Made by a program: the position numbers and the translations under genes. This document shows, in pieces, positions 36,901-46,994 of a stretch of DNA of 64,000 bases (position 1 is its first letter; every line of letters starts with the position of its first letter). This DNA is from Glossina fuscipes (taxonomy: Eukaryota > Arthropoda > Insecta > Diptera > Glossinidae), in assembly GCF_014805625.2 (NCBI RefSeq), contig NW_023998415.1, forward strand, positions 3,396,578-3,460,577. Reading direction: 5' to 3'. Below the pieces are notes generated by a model. That model saw nothing but the letters and a program-made list of their open reading frames with translations, was not told where the DNA came from and searched no databases.

Positions 36901-38395
36901 GGCGAAGTAGACAATAAATGATAAAATCACTTATCTATTGCAATTACAATTTAACGGGGCGCCTCTATAGAAACAGTCAAATATCAATTATTTACGTCAT
37001 AATTAACTCGAACGTGATATAATTAATATCAGTTTATATCGTCTATAAAATTTTATATCACTTTTTCTCTCTTTTCGCTTGTAAATTCTAATGAAATGAC
37101 TCTTTCTCTCTTAGCTTATTGCATTAACATATCTGTAAAGTGTCTGCTATAGTGCGTTCACGAAAGAATGAAAACAAAAGATTGAAGAATAATCCCGATG
37201 ACTCTCGAACACAAGATATAAACGATACGCAACGTATCGTAATAATCGCTTTGACAAGTTTGTTAATGAAGTTTGGTTTTTACAATTTATGTTATTTACG
37301 ATTTATTTAACAGATCGTGAAAGAAAATAGAAAATTAATTTTACAAACCTCTTAAGAGCTTACATTGTTGTTGCTTCTTTCATTGCAGTGAAAATTCTGT
37401 TTTGCTCAAAGTTTTAATCATACAACGAACGAGCACCATTTAAATAATCTTCTATAAAATATTCATTAATAAATTGAGAAAAATTTCGCATAATTAAGAT
37501 TAACTTTGATCTGATTGTATACCAACAAGTACAGCTGTTAGTCAAAATCATCGTTGTTGGGTGAAGCAATACCAGCCCAATACTGCCAATCAGATTATAA
37601 ATGCTTCGTACAAACGACAACCAATGCAAAGTTTACTTCGTTGACTTATACGAATGGTTAAAAATCCTGCAACTATCAACTATTGAATAAGAAAGAGTTA
37701 TAGTTTCATAAATTCACTAACCTTCATGCTGCAGAAAGACGAACAAAACTTCTTGTCTTCGCTTGGTATCTTTTTTAATTTCCACACACGTGCCCTAACA
37801 TGAAATGAATAGAAATAACAGGTTGTTCATAAAACTTATAACAGATACCGGAATGATAAACATTACATTTGATTACCACAGTAATGTGACGGTAATGTAA
37901 CCTAAGCTATTTCACATGTATATATATATATGTATATATATATAATAATTTATATAATTTAATAATGTGAGAAAATTTTACTCCGTCCTTCCTTTCGGAA
38001 ACAAAACACATACAGACACAGCTTTAGAATTAATTGACATCGTATCAATCATAATTTGTCTTTAATTTATTCATAAACAAATAAAAAAAAGAAAAAATTT
38101 TATTTATTGGAAAATCATTACCGCCACACTTTATAGGTTGTTCCGGAACGTCTGTGTAAACTTTTCATTACATCCCAATAAGAATTCATATTTATTTGTG
38201 GAACTCCTGACAATATTTAAATTTAGATATTTAAAAATATTTGTACACAACGTACACATACAATGTTCTATTCTATATGCAGGGATGCCGCGCATAACAC
38301 GATACTTTTCAAACACAATTTCGCTACAACACATTACAACATTTGCGAGTGTTGTAACACGATTTTAATATAATACTTCTGTGACGCGCAAAGGG
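33940..38395. other. Non-coding stretch, no gene seen
   Basis: A TA array lies at 34800-34820, with smaller ones at 37917-37945. A minus-strand 79-residue frame at 36691-36930 lies in a slightly GC-richer patch but shows no motif I recognise. No RNA gene or transposon end was found. Confidence 0.5.
35627..35657 (+). repeat. GGTAGGT heptamer tandem repeat
   Basis: The heptamer GGTAGGT is repeated about 4.4 times without error. Its purity suggests recent expansion compared with the decayed surroundings. Confidence 0.9.
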
Positions 38396-38399
38396 GCTT

Positions 38400-38660
38400 A
38401 ACGTAGATCGATCTTTTATTATACCAATCGATTCAGAAATTTGCTATCTGTCTGTCTGTCTGTCTGTCCGAGTGAGGTCTGTCCATATAAATTTGTGTTC
38501 AATCTATAGGTCACAATTTTTGAAATATTTTAATGAAATTTGGTACACTGATATGCTTTGACGCAAAGACGAACCGTACTGAAAATACTTCGGAATAGTC
38601 CCCCATATAACACATGTTACATGATTAACTGTAGAGTGGTGTAGTGGGTATCTGATGATG
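38400..38660 (+). repeat. Dispersed repeat family 2 (mini-me-like), copy A
   Basis: A CTGT/GTCY tract at 38447-38470 is followed by GGTCTGTCCATATAAATTTG, TGAAATATTTTAATGAAATT, TGGTACACTGATATGCTTTG and CTTCGGAATAGTCCCCCATA. Near 38635 is GTGGTGTAGTGGGTATC, half of a palindromic word seen at other copies. Mini-me elements of Diptera are described as a short conserved core flanked by TA and GTCY tracts. The layout fits, but I cannot confirm the family by alignment. Confidence 0.65.
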
Positions 38661-38820
38661 CGTCGCGACCCTCTTTAGTCTTTTTAAATATTCATTTATA
38701 CGTATCGTTGACACGATAAATTAAGCTATCATAAAATTTCATTCCTTAAGACTTGGTTTCGATACAATACAATGTATAGTGTCGTGATTTATATTACCGT
38801 ATATCCAAGTTTACATTATA

Positions 38821-38852
38821 TTAGTTTGGGGAAAAAGAAATCCATTATTTTT
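38821..38852 (+). repeat. Mariner left terminal inverted repeat
   Basis: Thirty-two bases identical to the reverse complement of 39983-40014. Transposase binds such repeats to excise the element. TA precedes it. Confidence 0.96.
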
Positions 38853-38873
38853 ATATGAACTTCAGGACTTTAT

Positions 38874-39824
38874 TTAACATGCTTCGGATTGTCCGATTTG
38901 GGTCAAATATGCACCGTTTTGTTGTATGATTTGTTGCCATTTTAAAGGTAACTTCCAAATGCCTCTCTCATAGAAGTCCTGGTCTCTATTTGCAAAAGAA
39001 ACTCTAGTAGTCGATTTTCACAATCCTCCCTAGATTCCAATTTTTTATCATTAAAGAAATTTTGCAATGCAAGAAAAAGATGATAATCGCTTGGTGCCAA
39101 GTCCGGACTGTATGGCGGATGCATTAAAACTTCCCAACCAAGCTCCCGAAGTTTCTGGCGAGTCACTGTAGATGTGTGTGGCCTAGCGTTGTCCTGGTGG
39201 AACACGACACCTCTCCTGTTGGCCAATTCTGGCCGTTTCTGGTCAATCGCTATCTTCAAACCGTCCAGTTGTTGACAGTAGAGATCAGAATTTAGCGTTT
39301 GGCCATATGGAAGCAACTCATAATAAATAATCCCCTTCCAGTCCCACCAAATGCGTAGCAAAACCTTCCTGACCGTTTGACGTGCTTCACCGCTCTTTGA
39401 CCATGATCGTTTTCGCACAGGGTTATCGTATGTGATCCATTTCTCGTCTCCAGTCATCAGCCGTTTAAGAAATGGGTCTATGTCATTCCGTTTGGCCAAG
39501 GCTTCGCAGATGGAAATTCGATCCATCATGTTGTTTTCTGTTAATTGGTGTGGCACCCAAACATCGAGCTTCTTTTTGAATCCAGCTTGGTGTAAATGGT
39601 TTAAAACTGTTTTATGGTCGATTTTTAGCTCCTGGATGTTAAGACTGCTAACATGCCGGTCAACTTCGATCATTTCTCCTACGAAACCAAAATTGCACAT
39701 AATTGGCTGTTACAGTATCGGAACCATAAACACCATTCACAATTTTAGCCGCCTGGCTTGCATTTTCGCTTTTGTCAAAGAAAAACTGTAAAATGTACCG
39801 AATTTTCTCTTTGTTCACTTCCAT
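38874..39824 (-). pseudogene. Mariner transposase, frameshifted, catalytic triad retained
   Basis: The transposase cuts the element out at its terminal repeats and inserts it at TA. The ATG at 39824-39822 begins MEVNKEKIRYILQFFFDKSE and runs through the first HTH to FWFRR near 39670. There about 20 codons and the frame are lost. The next frame restarts at IEVDRHVSSLNIQELKIDHK. It carries TGDEKW (Asp codon 39446-39448), FHQDNARPH (39191-39193) and SPDLAPSDYHLF (39086-39088). The last two Asp are 35 positions apart, the D,D34D pattern of mariner. About seven residues are also missing before KVLLRIWWDWKG. One extra base near 39000 shifts the C-terminus. The correct tail (FANRDQDFYERG and on) continues in another frame to a TAA at 38874-38876. 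Confidence 0.94.
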
Positions 39825-39982
39825 TTTTAACACGCTGTAACTCACAACTGAATGCACCAAACAAAAAACAGAGAAACAAAAGAATTTTTTTTACTGCGAA
39901 ATGTCACCTTTCCAACGAGCATAAATCTGAAATTGTTTGATCGATACTTTACGAGAAATCTATCAGTGCAGCCATCTACCGA

Positions 39983-40014
39983 AAAAATAATGGATTTCTT
40001 TTTCCCCAAACTAA
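39983..40014 (-). repeat. Mariner right terminal inverted repeat
   Basis: Exact inverted copy of 38821-38852, followed by TA at 40015-40016. Confidence 0.96.
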
Positions 40015-40092
40015 TATTATTCTATATTATACCTTTTTTTGTATAAATAAATAAAACAGTTCCGTATAATGCGTTGTTATACAGGAGACGCC

Positions 40093-40096
<4 letters not shown>

Positions 40097-40132
<36 letters not shown>

Positions 40133-40170
40133 AGGTTTATATACATAGATATATACACGAATATATATAT
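40097..40170. repeat. TA microsatellites
   Basis: A TA run lies at about 40097-40129 and a shorter one at 40161-40173. They lie just outside the mariner. Confidence 0.85.
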
Positions 40171-40584
40171 ATGTAATATTTTTCAATAATTTGTGGATAT
40201 TAGCTCAGGTTTACTCATTTTATTTTCACGTTGTTCATCGTGTAAAAGTTTTTCAAGGTGTTTGTGCGATTATTCCATAGTATTTATTATTATTACTATT
40301 ATTATTGTATAGAACTGTACATGTATATACACGGCTGCAAAATATATATATATTCACTTGAAACGAATCTTAGTTACCTTTTCTGTCCATCTGTCGATTT
40401 GTTGTTGGCCATCTTACTATTCCAATAATATAAAAATAAAGCAACGTTGTCTGCCCACAACCACGTCGTGCGTTAGTTTACAAATCGTATTGAACTAAAA
40501 GTTAATAATATTGATTTTTTATGAATAGAGTAAGAACGTTGAGAGTCAAAACCTAAGTCAGACGCTATAGAACTGTCGTGGTTG

Positions 40585-40800
40585 TTTTTATGCCCTAAAC
40601 TACTTGTGGTGCAAGGGCATACTCAGTTTGGACGGGTGGATATGTGCAACGCCCAAGAAAACTTTCTAGAAAATCACGTTTTAATCGATTCCGAACTACT
40701 TTGTGAATTTTTCGGCAAATATTGCTAATCTTTCCCTCAATCTTATAGTTTTTAGACTGTCCGAGTGAACATCACAATCGAATCGATGCAATTAATATAC
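40585..40800 (+). repeat. Degenerate GTCY-linked dispersed repeat with palindromic head
   Basis: The head TATGCCCTAAACTACTTGTG plus GTGCAAGGGCATA at 40590-40622 forms an imperfect palindrome. It is followed by AACGCCCAAGAAAACTTTCT, which matches the AACGCCCAGAAGGAAACTTC word of family 1 at 46592. ATCGATTCCGAACTAC and a GTCCGAGTGA word follow. It looks like a diverged relative of the dispersed repeats at 17.3 and 46.6 kb. Confidence 0.45.
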
Positions 40801-40809
40801 TCACCATCC

Positions 40810-42105
40810 GGTGCTAGATGTAGGAGAAAAAAGTTTCAACTTGGCGTAACCAGGTTACTACCAATTAGGTCAATTGATTGAAATTGGCACCTGTTACCAC
40901 ACACATTAAATGAATTTCCAAAGTTTTGCGAAAGTTTACGAAACTTAGTAAAATATTAAGAAAATACTTTAAACTAACATCAAATAGTGAGGCATTGAAT
41001 ATGTAATAAAAATGTGCGAATAATAGTAGACTAGAAGATACTACAAATAGAAGAATCAATCTCAATCTAGCATTGTCTCTATATCCCCTGTAGCTCTTGT
41101 TTCGACAATTGCGATCACGGTTCAAAATTTGCTACTTGTCTATATGTATGTATACATATCGATATCGCCATTCAATGATTTGAAAAGCATTTGAAGGAGA
41201 ACGCGCCTCACGATAAATACTGCTAATATAATAAATTGTTTTCAAAAGTGTGGCCATGTTATAATGCCATGGATGGCGGGATCTCCTACGGACATCATGG
41301 GCCGGAGGGGATCGTTAGGTAGAGCAGGGTAGAGAATGGTCCTGGGCTGAAAATATCCCCATTCGGTAAGTTAGGCTGCGTTCGTCCTTGTAACAGTTTA
41401 AGGGTAAGCACGTGCTATTCATTTAGACATAACCGTCTGAGGGGATCGTATATGAAACGCTCGCCTCGTACATCTCACAAACTAGCTAGCTCAGTATAGG
41501 CACGCACATCAGTCCGCTCCAGCCTTCGATCCTCACAAAGCGGCCCTGAACAGTGACCCCAAAAATATCAAATTTTTTTCTTTTGTAGATGAAAGAAAAA
41601 CTGGCCCTACACGAAGTTTAGTCAAGTAGACCTTGAAATATTTTTGAAAATCACTAAAGTGTCCTTCTCTGAATAGATGAGGGTATACTAGATTTGCACA
41701 TCTGACACTTTTTAGAGATTGTTACCTTGATAGACCAGCAAGGTATCAAGCCTGCATATACATCAAATGAAGTGAACATATGCACGTGTTCTCATTAAGC
41801 GTAAGATTGTCAGTTCGATCATGTGCCTACTTGCTTATCTGTTTTACGATCTGACGCTCGCTGTCAAAAGATTTAGAAAAGAATACTGATGCTTGACCTG
41901 GACATGATTACAAACCACGAAGTAAATTTAAAAAAAAGGCGTTCTACCTCTCGCCTCACCTACCTCACTTAAAATAAACAAAACAATCATAACTCATAAA
42001 TTGTAAATAATAAATTATACCAGAAATTAACTCACGTGGGAGGGCCATCTGGAACATCACCAAGAAGACGGGAATGATCCAACCTCTCAACAATACAGCA
42101 AAAAG
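40810..42105. other. Non-coding stretch with a GC-richer patch, no gene seen
   Basis: The segment at about 41265-41540 is clearly less AT-rich than its surroundings (for example GGGCCGGAGGGGATCG at 41298). It may be a fragment of an unrecognised repeat or transposon. Translations in both directions are stop-rich and match nothing I know. Confidence 0.45.
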
Positions 42106-42109
42106 AATA

Positions 42110-42646
42110 TTAGGTTGGAGAGAAAATTCTGTCGTATTTTATATAGGCAGGTAATTTTTCTTGTAAATAAAAAAAACATCTGGGTAGTGAGGCATTCGGA
42201 TTTTTTTTGTTTTTTTAGCTGCTGTATAATATAAAAAGGAATCTTTTTTTACCATCCATCATTTACTTGTGATATTTAAAGTGAAAAACATGTCAGTAGA
42301 TAAAATGCATTTATGACACTGCATTTTGTATGAATTTCAAAAAGGAAACAACGCATCGGTTACATGTAAAAATTGATGTGCGGTATTTTGAAAAGATATT
42401 GTAAATGCTCGCACTTGTTAGAAATGGTTTAGCAAATTTGGTTCCGGGGATCTGAGCCTCCAAGAAAGTGATCGATAATGATGTTTTGCGATCCATGTTG
42501 GAAAATAATCCACACTTAGCAAGTCGACAAATTGCAGAAGAATTAGGCATTCATCATACTACTGTTGGAGATCACAATAAATCTCTTGCGTTTGTGTTAA
42601 AGCAAAGTACATGAATAAAATACGAGAGAACTTCCCCTCCAACCAA
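42110..42646 (+). mobile_element. Deletion-derivative mariner with inverted terminal repeats
   Basis: The left end is TTAGGTTGGAGAGAAAATTC at 42110, preceded by TA. The right end on the minus strand reads GGTTGGAGGGGAAGTTCTCT from 42644. Over 30 aligned bases the ends differ at four. Inside, an ATG at about 42290 begins a transposase N-terminus readable through stops and frame changes: YEFQKGNNASVTCKN, KWFSKFGSGDLSLQESDR, then MLENNPHLASRQIAEELGIH and HHTTVGDH. These are the first and second HTH regions of a mariner. The catalytic half is absent. At 537 bp it behaves as a non-autonomous derivative that kept both ends and the DNA-binding part. Confidence 0.88.
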
Positions 42647-42649
42647 TTA

Positions 42650-43555
42650 ACTTACAGATAATGAAAAACGCTGATCTAAAATTCTTTTTAATATCAGTTA
42701 GCACGGATCATAAGGCTATTACTCCCAAATGCAATAAAATATTCTGCGATGTGCGAAGGTAAACTAGATATGTTTGCACTAAAGTTTAATTTTCTATCCG
42801 AAATTTGTGAGACATTTGCCGTCGTAACAAAAGCCATCTGGAGAGATATGCTTAGAGTAATGTAGAAACTTACATATCGTGTCTTGTGTTTGTGTTGCTG
42901 AGCCCTCCAAACGTTACGAAAATAATGCAATGCAATAGATGTTAACGCCTGTTTATAGCGAAGCAGAATTTATACAAAGTTGTTTTTAAAAAATGAATTC
43001 ATTCAGATTTTACTTGCTTATATTAAAACGAAATGAGAGGAAAGAAGAAAAGACCTTTAAAGGTCTTTCTATCTATAACGAAAGAATAAAAAAATTGGAT
43101 TGACTTACTCGCTAAATATAAATGACTTCCTCTATAAATATAAATAAATTATTTAAAAAAAACATACTTGCTCTAAATTCTTATCAAATATCTTTGCCCT
43201 AATGTTATATATCATTACAAAAAAAGGTTTTTTATGCGTAACGAATACACGCAATGAAATATCTATGTACATATAAAAATGTTGAAAAAGTTGACATTCT
43301 ACACATCTAGCATAATAAACTAGCTTTGATTTTTCATAACTGGAGGCAAATTCATTGATTAACCTACTACGAAAAAAGGTTCAAAATAAGTAAAAAAACA
43401 AGGGGGAAAAAACACAAGAACATTATAGACGGGTAAAGTTGCCTATTGGATACCTTACACCACTTTCTCTGATACAGTTATTCACTCGTATTAATAATAA
43501 TACAACGTGGGCTATAAATTATATTCATACAAAGGCATACATTTAAGGAACAGTT
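42650..43555. other. AT-rich non-coding stretch, no gene seen
   Basis: The word GGATACCTTACACCAC at 43458-43473 is one half of the palindromic element seen near other dispersed repeats. Nothing else was recognised. Confidence 0.5.
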
Positions 43556-43559
43556 ATAT

Positions 43560-43940
43560 AAGAGATGGTTCAAAAAATTGCCCCATTGAACCAACTTTTT
43601 CGCACTACTTTAGAACGTACAAGTACTAACTATTACAGAGCGAGTTCTTTCGAGAAACTCTGAAAATTGCAATTTTTTTTCATATAACGGATTTTTCAAA
43701 ATGTTATATGGGGAGTAGTCAAAAAAATGGGCCAATCCAAAGCTTGCTTAATAGCTTTCGTTGTTGAGTTAAAGCACGTCAGTGCATCAAGTTTTATAAA
43801 AAATATCTCAAAAATTGCAATCTGTAGCTTCAACGCAAATTTACATGGACAATCAGCGGACGGATGGATACACAGACAGGGAGATAGACAGGCTTAGATC
43901 GATTAAGAAAATGCTTCTGAATCCATCGGTGAAATAGAAC
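43560..43940 (-). repeat. Dispersed repeat family 2 (mini-me-like), copy B
   Basis: On the minus strand the order is AATCGATCTAAGCCTGTCTA, a CTGTCTGTGTATCCATCCGT tract, TTGTCCATGTAAATTTGCGT, TTTTTGAGATATTTTTTATA, TTGATGCACTGACGTGCTTT and a GGATTGGCCC word. This parallels copy A at 38400-38660 step for step. A second weakly similar half (ATATGGGGAGTAGTC words at about 43700) suggests a longer element than copy A. Confidence 0.65.
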
Positions 43941-43949
43941 TTGGATCTA

Positions 43950-45585
43950 TTTAAAGACCTTCTGCGTGTCACATACGTGCACACAAACTGTATATACCAT
44001 ATATTGAAAGTAGTGAAAAAACAATATAGGCTTTTATGCAGCTAAGTAAGCAAGAAAATTGCGTTCGGCTTAAGAAGAACGTTAAATACCAACTACACGA
44101 GAGAGTAGTGCAGTGTTTGCTAATTGTAGGTACGTATCTGAACGAATCAATGAAGATTTGTAGCCTTAGAAGAATTGTAGCCTTAATAAGTTTGTCCATT
44201 TCGGTCAAATAACTACACCTTGTTAGGAAAAACTAAAACTAGTTTTGGACTTTTGCTCTTGAGTTCCTCTTCTCTTAATATTCTAACGAACGAATATGCA
44301 CTAATAGTGTTTGAATCTGACACTCATCAAGATCAGCTCGAGTTTATGCGATCTCAAAGATATGGTTACAAGCAGAATAAGAAAATAATCATACGTCCAT
44401 GTTTTGTTAGCGAGCATGAAAAGGGCATACAAGAAAAAAAAAATCAACTTTCATCCAAAAAAGAGCAAAACGTTTTCAAGTATGCTCACTATGTAATAGG
44501 CTTTCAAAGTAAACTTTATAAAATAAACAATCTTTGACTCAAAGCAAAGTGATGGAAAAAAAAAAAAAAGAGAAGAGAAGAAAATATGTGACCTGCTCCG
44601 ACACATACAGCATATAATAACGTTTAATACGACCAAAGGCAATCTGTTGAATGCGATAATAAACAAATTTGCGGCGAACAAAGTTAACCTCAAATCAAAC
44701 AAAGTGAATAGAAAGGTCAAAAACAGTAGTAGAAAAGTCAAAGATATACACTTTATATTAAAGTTAAGAAGAAAAAATAGAAAACGAGTCAGATACGTTG
44801 TACGCAAGCACAACCCCAAACATTTCAAATAAATTTTTCTGTAAATTAAGTTATTTACGTAAATAACAATTTCTCAAAGAGCTATCCATTAACAGCTTTT
44901 ATGAAACTACACTTAACGAAAGGACGTTTGTAATGTGTATGGTAAGTTGGGTAAGTTGGGCAAAAAAAAATAAATAAAAAATTTAAGAAAGACTTTCTTT
45001 ACACGAAGAGAGTGCTTTAATTCTAATGATTTTTTGGCAAACATTGTGAAAAAATGGAAAGGATTGCGCATAGAACGCTTGAAATAATTTCCACCCTTCT
45101 GACAATTTACGAATTATGCAACGAAGAAGCGTTTCAAATTTCGAAGCTACCCATGATGAGGACTCATATTTCGATTTTATTATGAAAATTAAAGGACTGT
45201 AAAAGCATATCGGGTGTCATAAATTAAAACAAGTAATGATCGCGAGAACTCCCAACTGTTTGTTCACACATTGCAGTTCAGTGCTTTCAACTTTTATTTG
45301 ACAGGTTTTGAATTCGGTGGCCGGACGATGTTACAATGAAAATTTACTTACCTCTTCATCGTCATATTGCGACCGTTTTTAACATCAGTTTAATAGCATG
45401 ACGTGTAACAAATCATGGATCTATGTACACCAGTAGGAGCATGAGTAAAGAGCAGTCAACTCTATGACTATTTTAAAAATTATTCACACTCGAGCCAGTT
45501 TGAGAAGAATGGTTCTCTGTTTTCTCGAAAAAGCCGATCGTATAGCAAACGTGCCTTTGGAGCAACGTAAAGCGAGCAATTTTGA
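43950..45585. other. Non-coding stretch, no gene seen
   Basis: The frames 44220-44537 and 44451-44828 are Lys-rich and Phe/Leu-rich readings of A-rich DNA and its complement. GGTAAGTTGGGTAAGTTGGG at 44941-44960 is a short tandem duplication. No family was recognised. Confidence 0.5.
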
Positions 45586-45589
45586 ATGA

Positions 45590-45830
45590 TGCACAACGTG
45601 AAGTCTTTGATGGAATAGGGGAAACAGACGAATGGATCATTCTTTATCATGACAACGTGATCTTTTAAATATCGCTTTTAACAATCGACGCAATACGCGA
45701 AGAATCGAATTAATAGATGAGTCCGCCTTACCTTCTTCTCTCCAATTGGCGTCCATTGACTTCTTGTTGTAACCCAACGTCAAGGACAATCGGCGTGACC
45801 TGTAGGTCTAAAAAGAGAGTATTTTGAAAA
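45590..45830 (+). pseudogene. Possible mariner transposase relic
   Basis: At about 45625-45665 the translation gives DEWIILYHDNVIF. This resembles the block at the second catalytic Asp of some mariners (WxLHHDNAPSH). After decayed sequence, about 45715-45790 gives ESALPSSLQLASIDFLL, a stop, and NVKDNRRDL, like PPYSPDLAPCDFFLFPKLK. Spacing is right for a mariner core, but each match is weak and stops intervene. No ends were found. An accidental match cannot be excluded. Confidence 0.38.
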
Positions 45831-45839
45831 CCACTAATG

Positions 45840-46570
45840 CAACCGTTGATGCCAAACTAGTATTTCCTCATTGCCATGCTCAAAATATAAATAGTAATAG
45901 AGTGTTCATGTTTCGACAAGCGGGCCTTTACAAAGCTTCATTAAAATAGTCAAAGATGTGTGTGCTGGTTAAATCCGCATTTACCTTTAAGTTCTTGCAT
46001 TTTTAAGAAAACTAGCTTTCAAGAGACCTTCTTTTATTATTTCACGTTTTCTCAAATCAAGTTAATCGGATTATTTTATTCAGCACACTTTTCATCTATT
46101 TTCATATTAATTTTATTGTTTTTTCTTAAATTTATGTTTATTATTATGTAATAATTTAATCTGCTTATATGTAATTTTTTTTCTCTTTCTCCTCTCTAAA
46201 ACTAACCACTTGAATCGTTTGATATAATCACACAAACATACATTAATGTTGCAGAAAACTACTTCATCTCTATGAACAAACTAAGAGAATTTTTAACGAA
46301 CGCAGAACTTCTCTATTAATTGCTTGTTGTTTTAATATTGTTTTGCGTTCTATTAACACCTGTTTCCTTTCTTCCAAACATTGAATCGCTTAAACACATT
46401 CTTCAACATAATTGAAATGGTTGCAAGTTTCTTCAAGCCATTCCCGCAACCACAAACTCACTGGCGCACTTTGGCCATAACTGAAGTGCAAGTTAACAAG
46501 TGATTTCATTTAGATAAAGAACCAGCAAGTCTCCTATTTCCTTTGGCTTTGTCATTGTTTCTCTACTTAT
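45840..46570. other. AT-rich non-coding stretch, no gene seen
   Basis: Nothing recognised on either strand beyond simple AT-rich DNA. Confidence 0.5.
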
Positions 46571-46574
46571 ACTC

Positions 46575-46985
46575 ATTTTACCAAAACGTTTGTAACGCCC
46601 AGAAGGAAACTTCAGAAACCGCACAATGTAATGAATATTCTTGATGATGATGATGATGATGAATAGAGTTTCTGAACCTTGCCTCTGTGTGTTATAAAGA
46701 TTTTGAAAAAAAATTGAAATTATAATATATTCTAAAAATGAGTAGGCGTTCAAATTTTTCCACCGGCGTGCAAGAGCTTTCACTGTTTCTGCATTTTTGC
46801 AGCCAGGAGAATGTTTACAACAGACATTACACAAGTGGACGGACGGACAGACAGACGGAAATGCTTAAATCGATTCAGAATTTGATGCTTATCAAGAATT
46901 TTCCTTACTTGTGGGGTTTCTGAAGCGTCCTTCTAGCCGTTGCAAACGTGTTGACAAAACGAATATACCCCTCATCCTTCGATGA
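46575..46985. repeat. Dispersed repeat family 1, two copies in inverted orientation
   Basis: A plus-strand partial copy at about 46580-46660 reads CCAAAACGTTTGTAACGCCC, AGAAGGAAACTTCAGAAACC and ends in a GAT repeat (46643-46661). A minus-strand copy occupies about 46830-46985. Read on that strand it gives CGAAGGATGAGGGGTATATT, CGTTTTGTCAACACGTTTGC, AGAAGGACGCTTCAGAAACC, TCTGAATCGATTTAAGCATT and a CCGTCTGTCTGTCCGTCC tract (46837-46858). The minus-strand copy is close to copy A at 17310. Head-to-head copies about 200 bases apart form an imperfect inverted repeat. Confidence 0.72.
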
Positions 46986-46994
46986 TGGATATGA

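Larger units (their letters stand above)
38821..40014 (-). mobile_element. Nearly full-length mariner with perfect terminal inverted repeats
   Basis: The left end starts TTAGTTTGGGGAAAAAGAAA at 38821. The right end, read on the minus strand from 40014, starts with the same bases, and the two agree without mismatch over 32 bases. Both ends are flanked by TA (38819-38820 and 40015-40016), the usual mariner target duplication. The length of 1194 bp is slightly below the typical 1.25-1.3 kb, in keeping with small internal deletions in the transposase. Perfect ends against a broken gene suggest recent arrival of an already defective copy, mobilised in trans, or recent decay. Motifs resemble the mellifera-type mariners, but the subfamily is an inference. 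Confidence 0.96.

Noticed and set aside
39432..39791. 119-residue plus-strand open frame
   Set aside because: Antisense shadow of the mariner transposase.
44220..44828. Overlapping sense and antisense frames of 105 and 125 residues
   Set aside because: Both arise from A-rich DNA and its T-rich complement; residues are almost all Lys/Asn or Phe/Leu.
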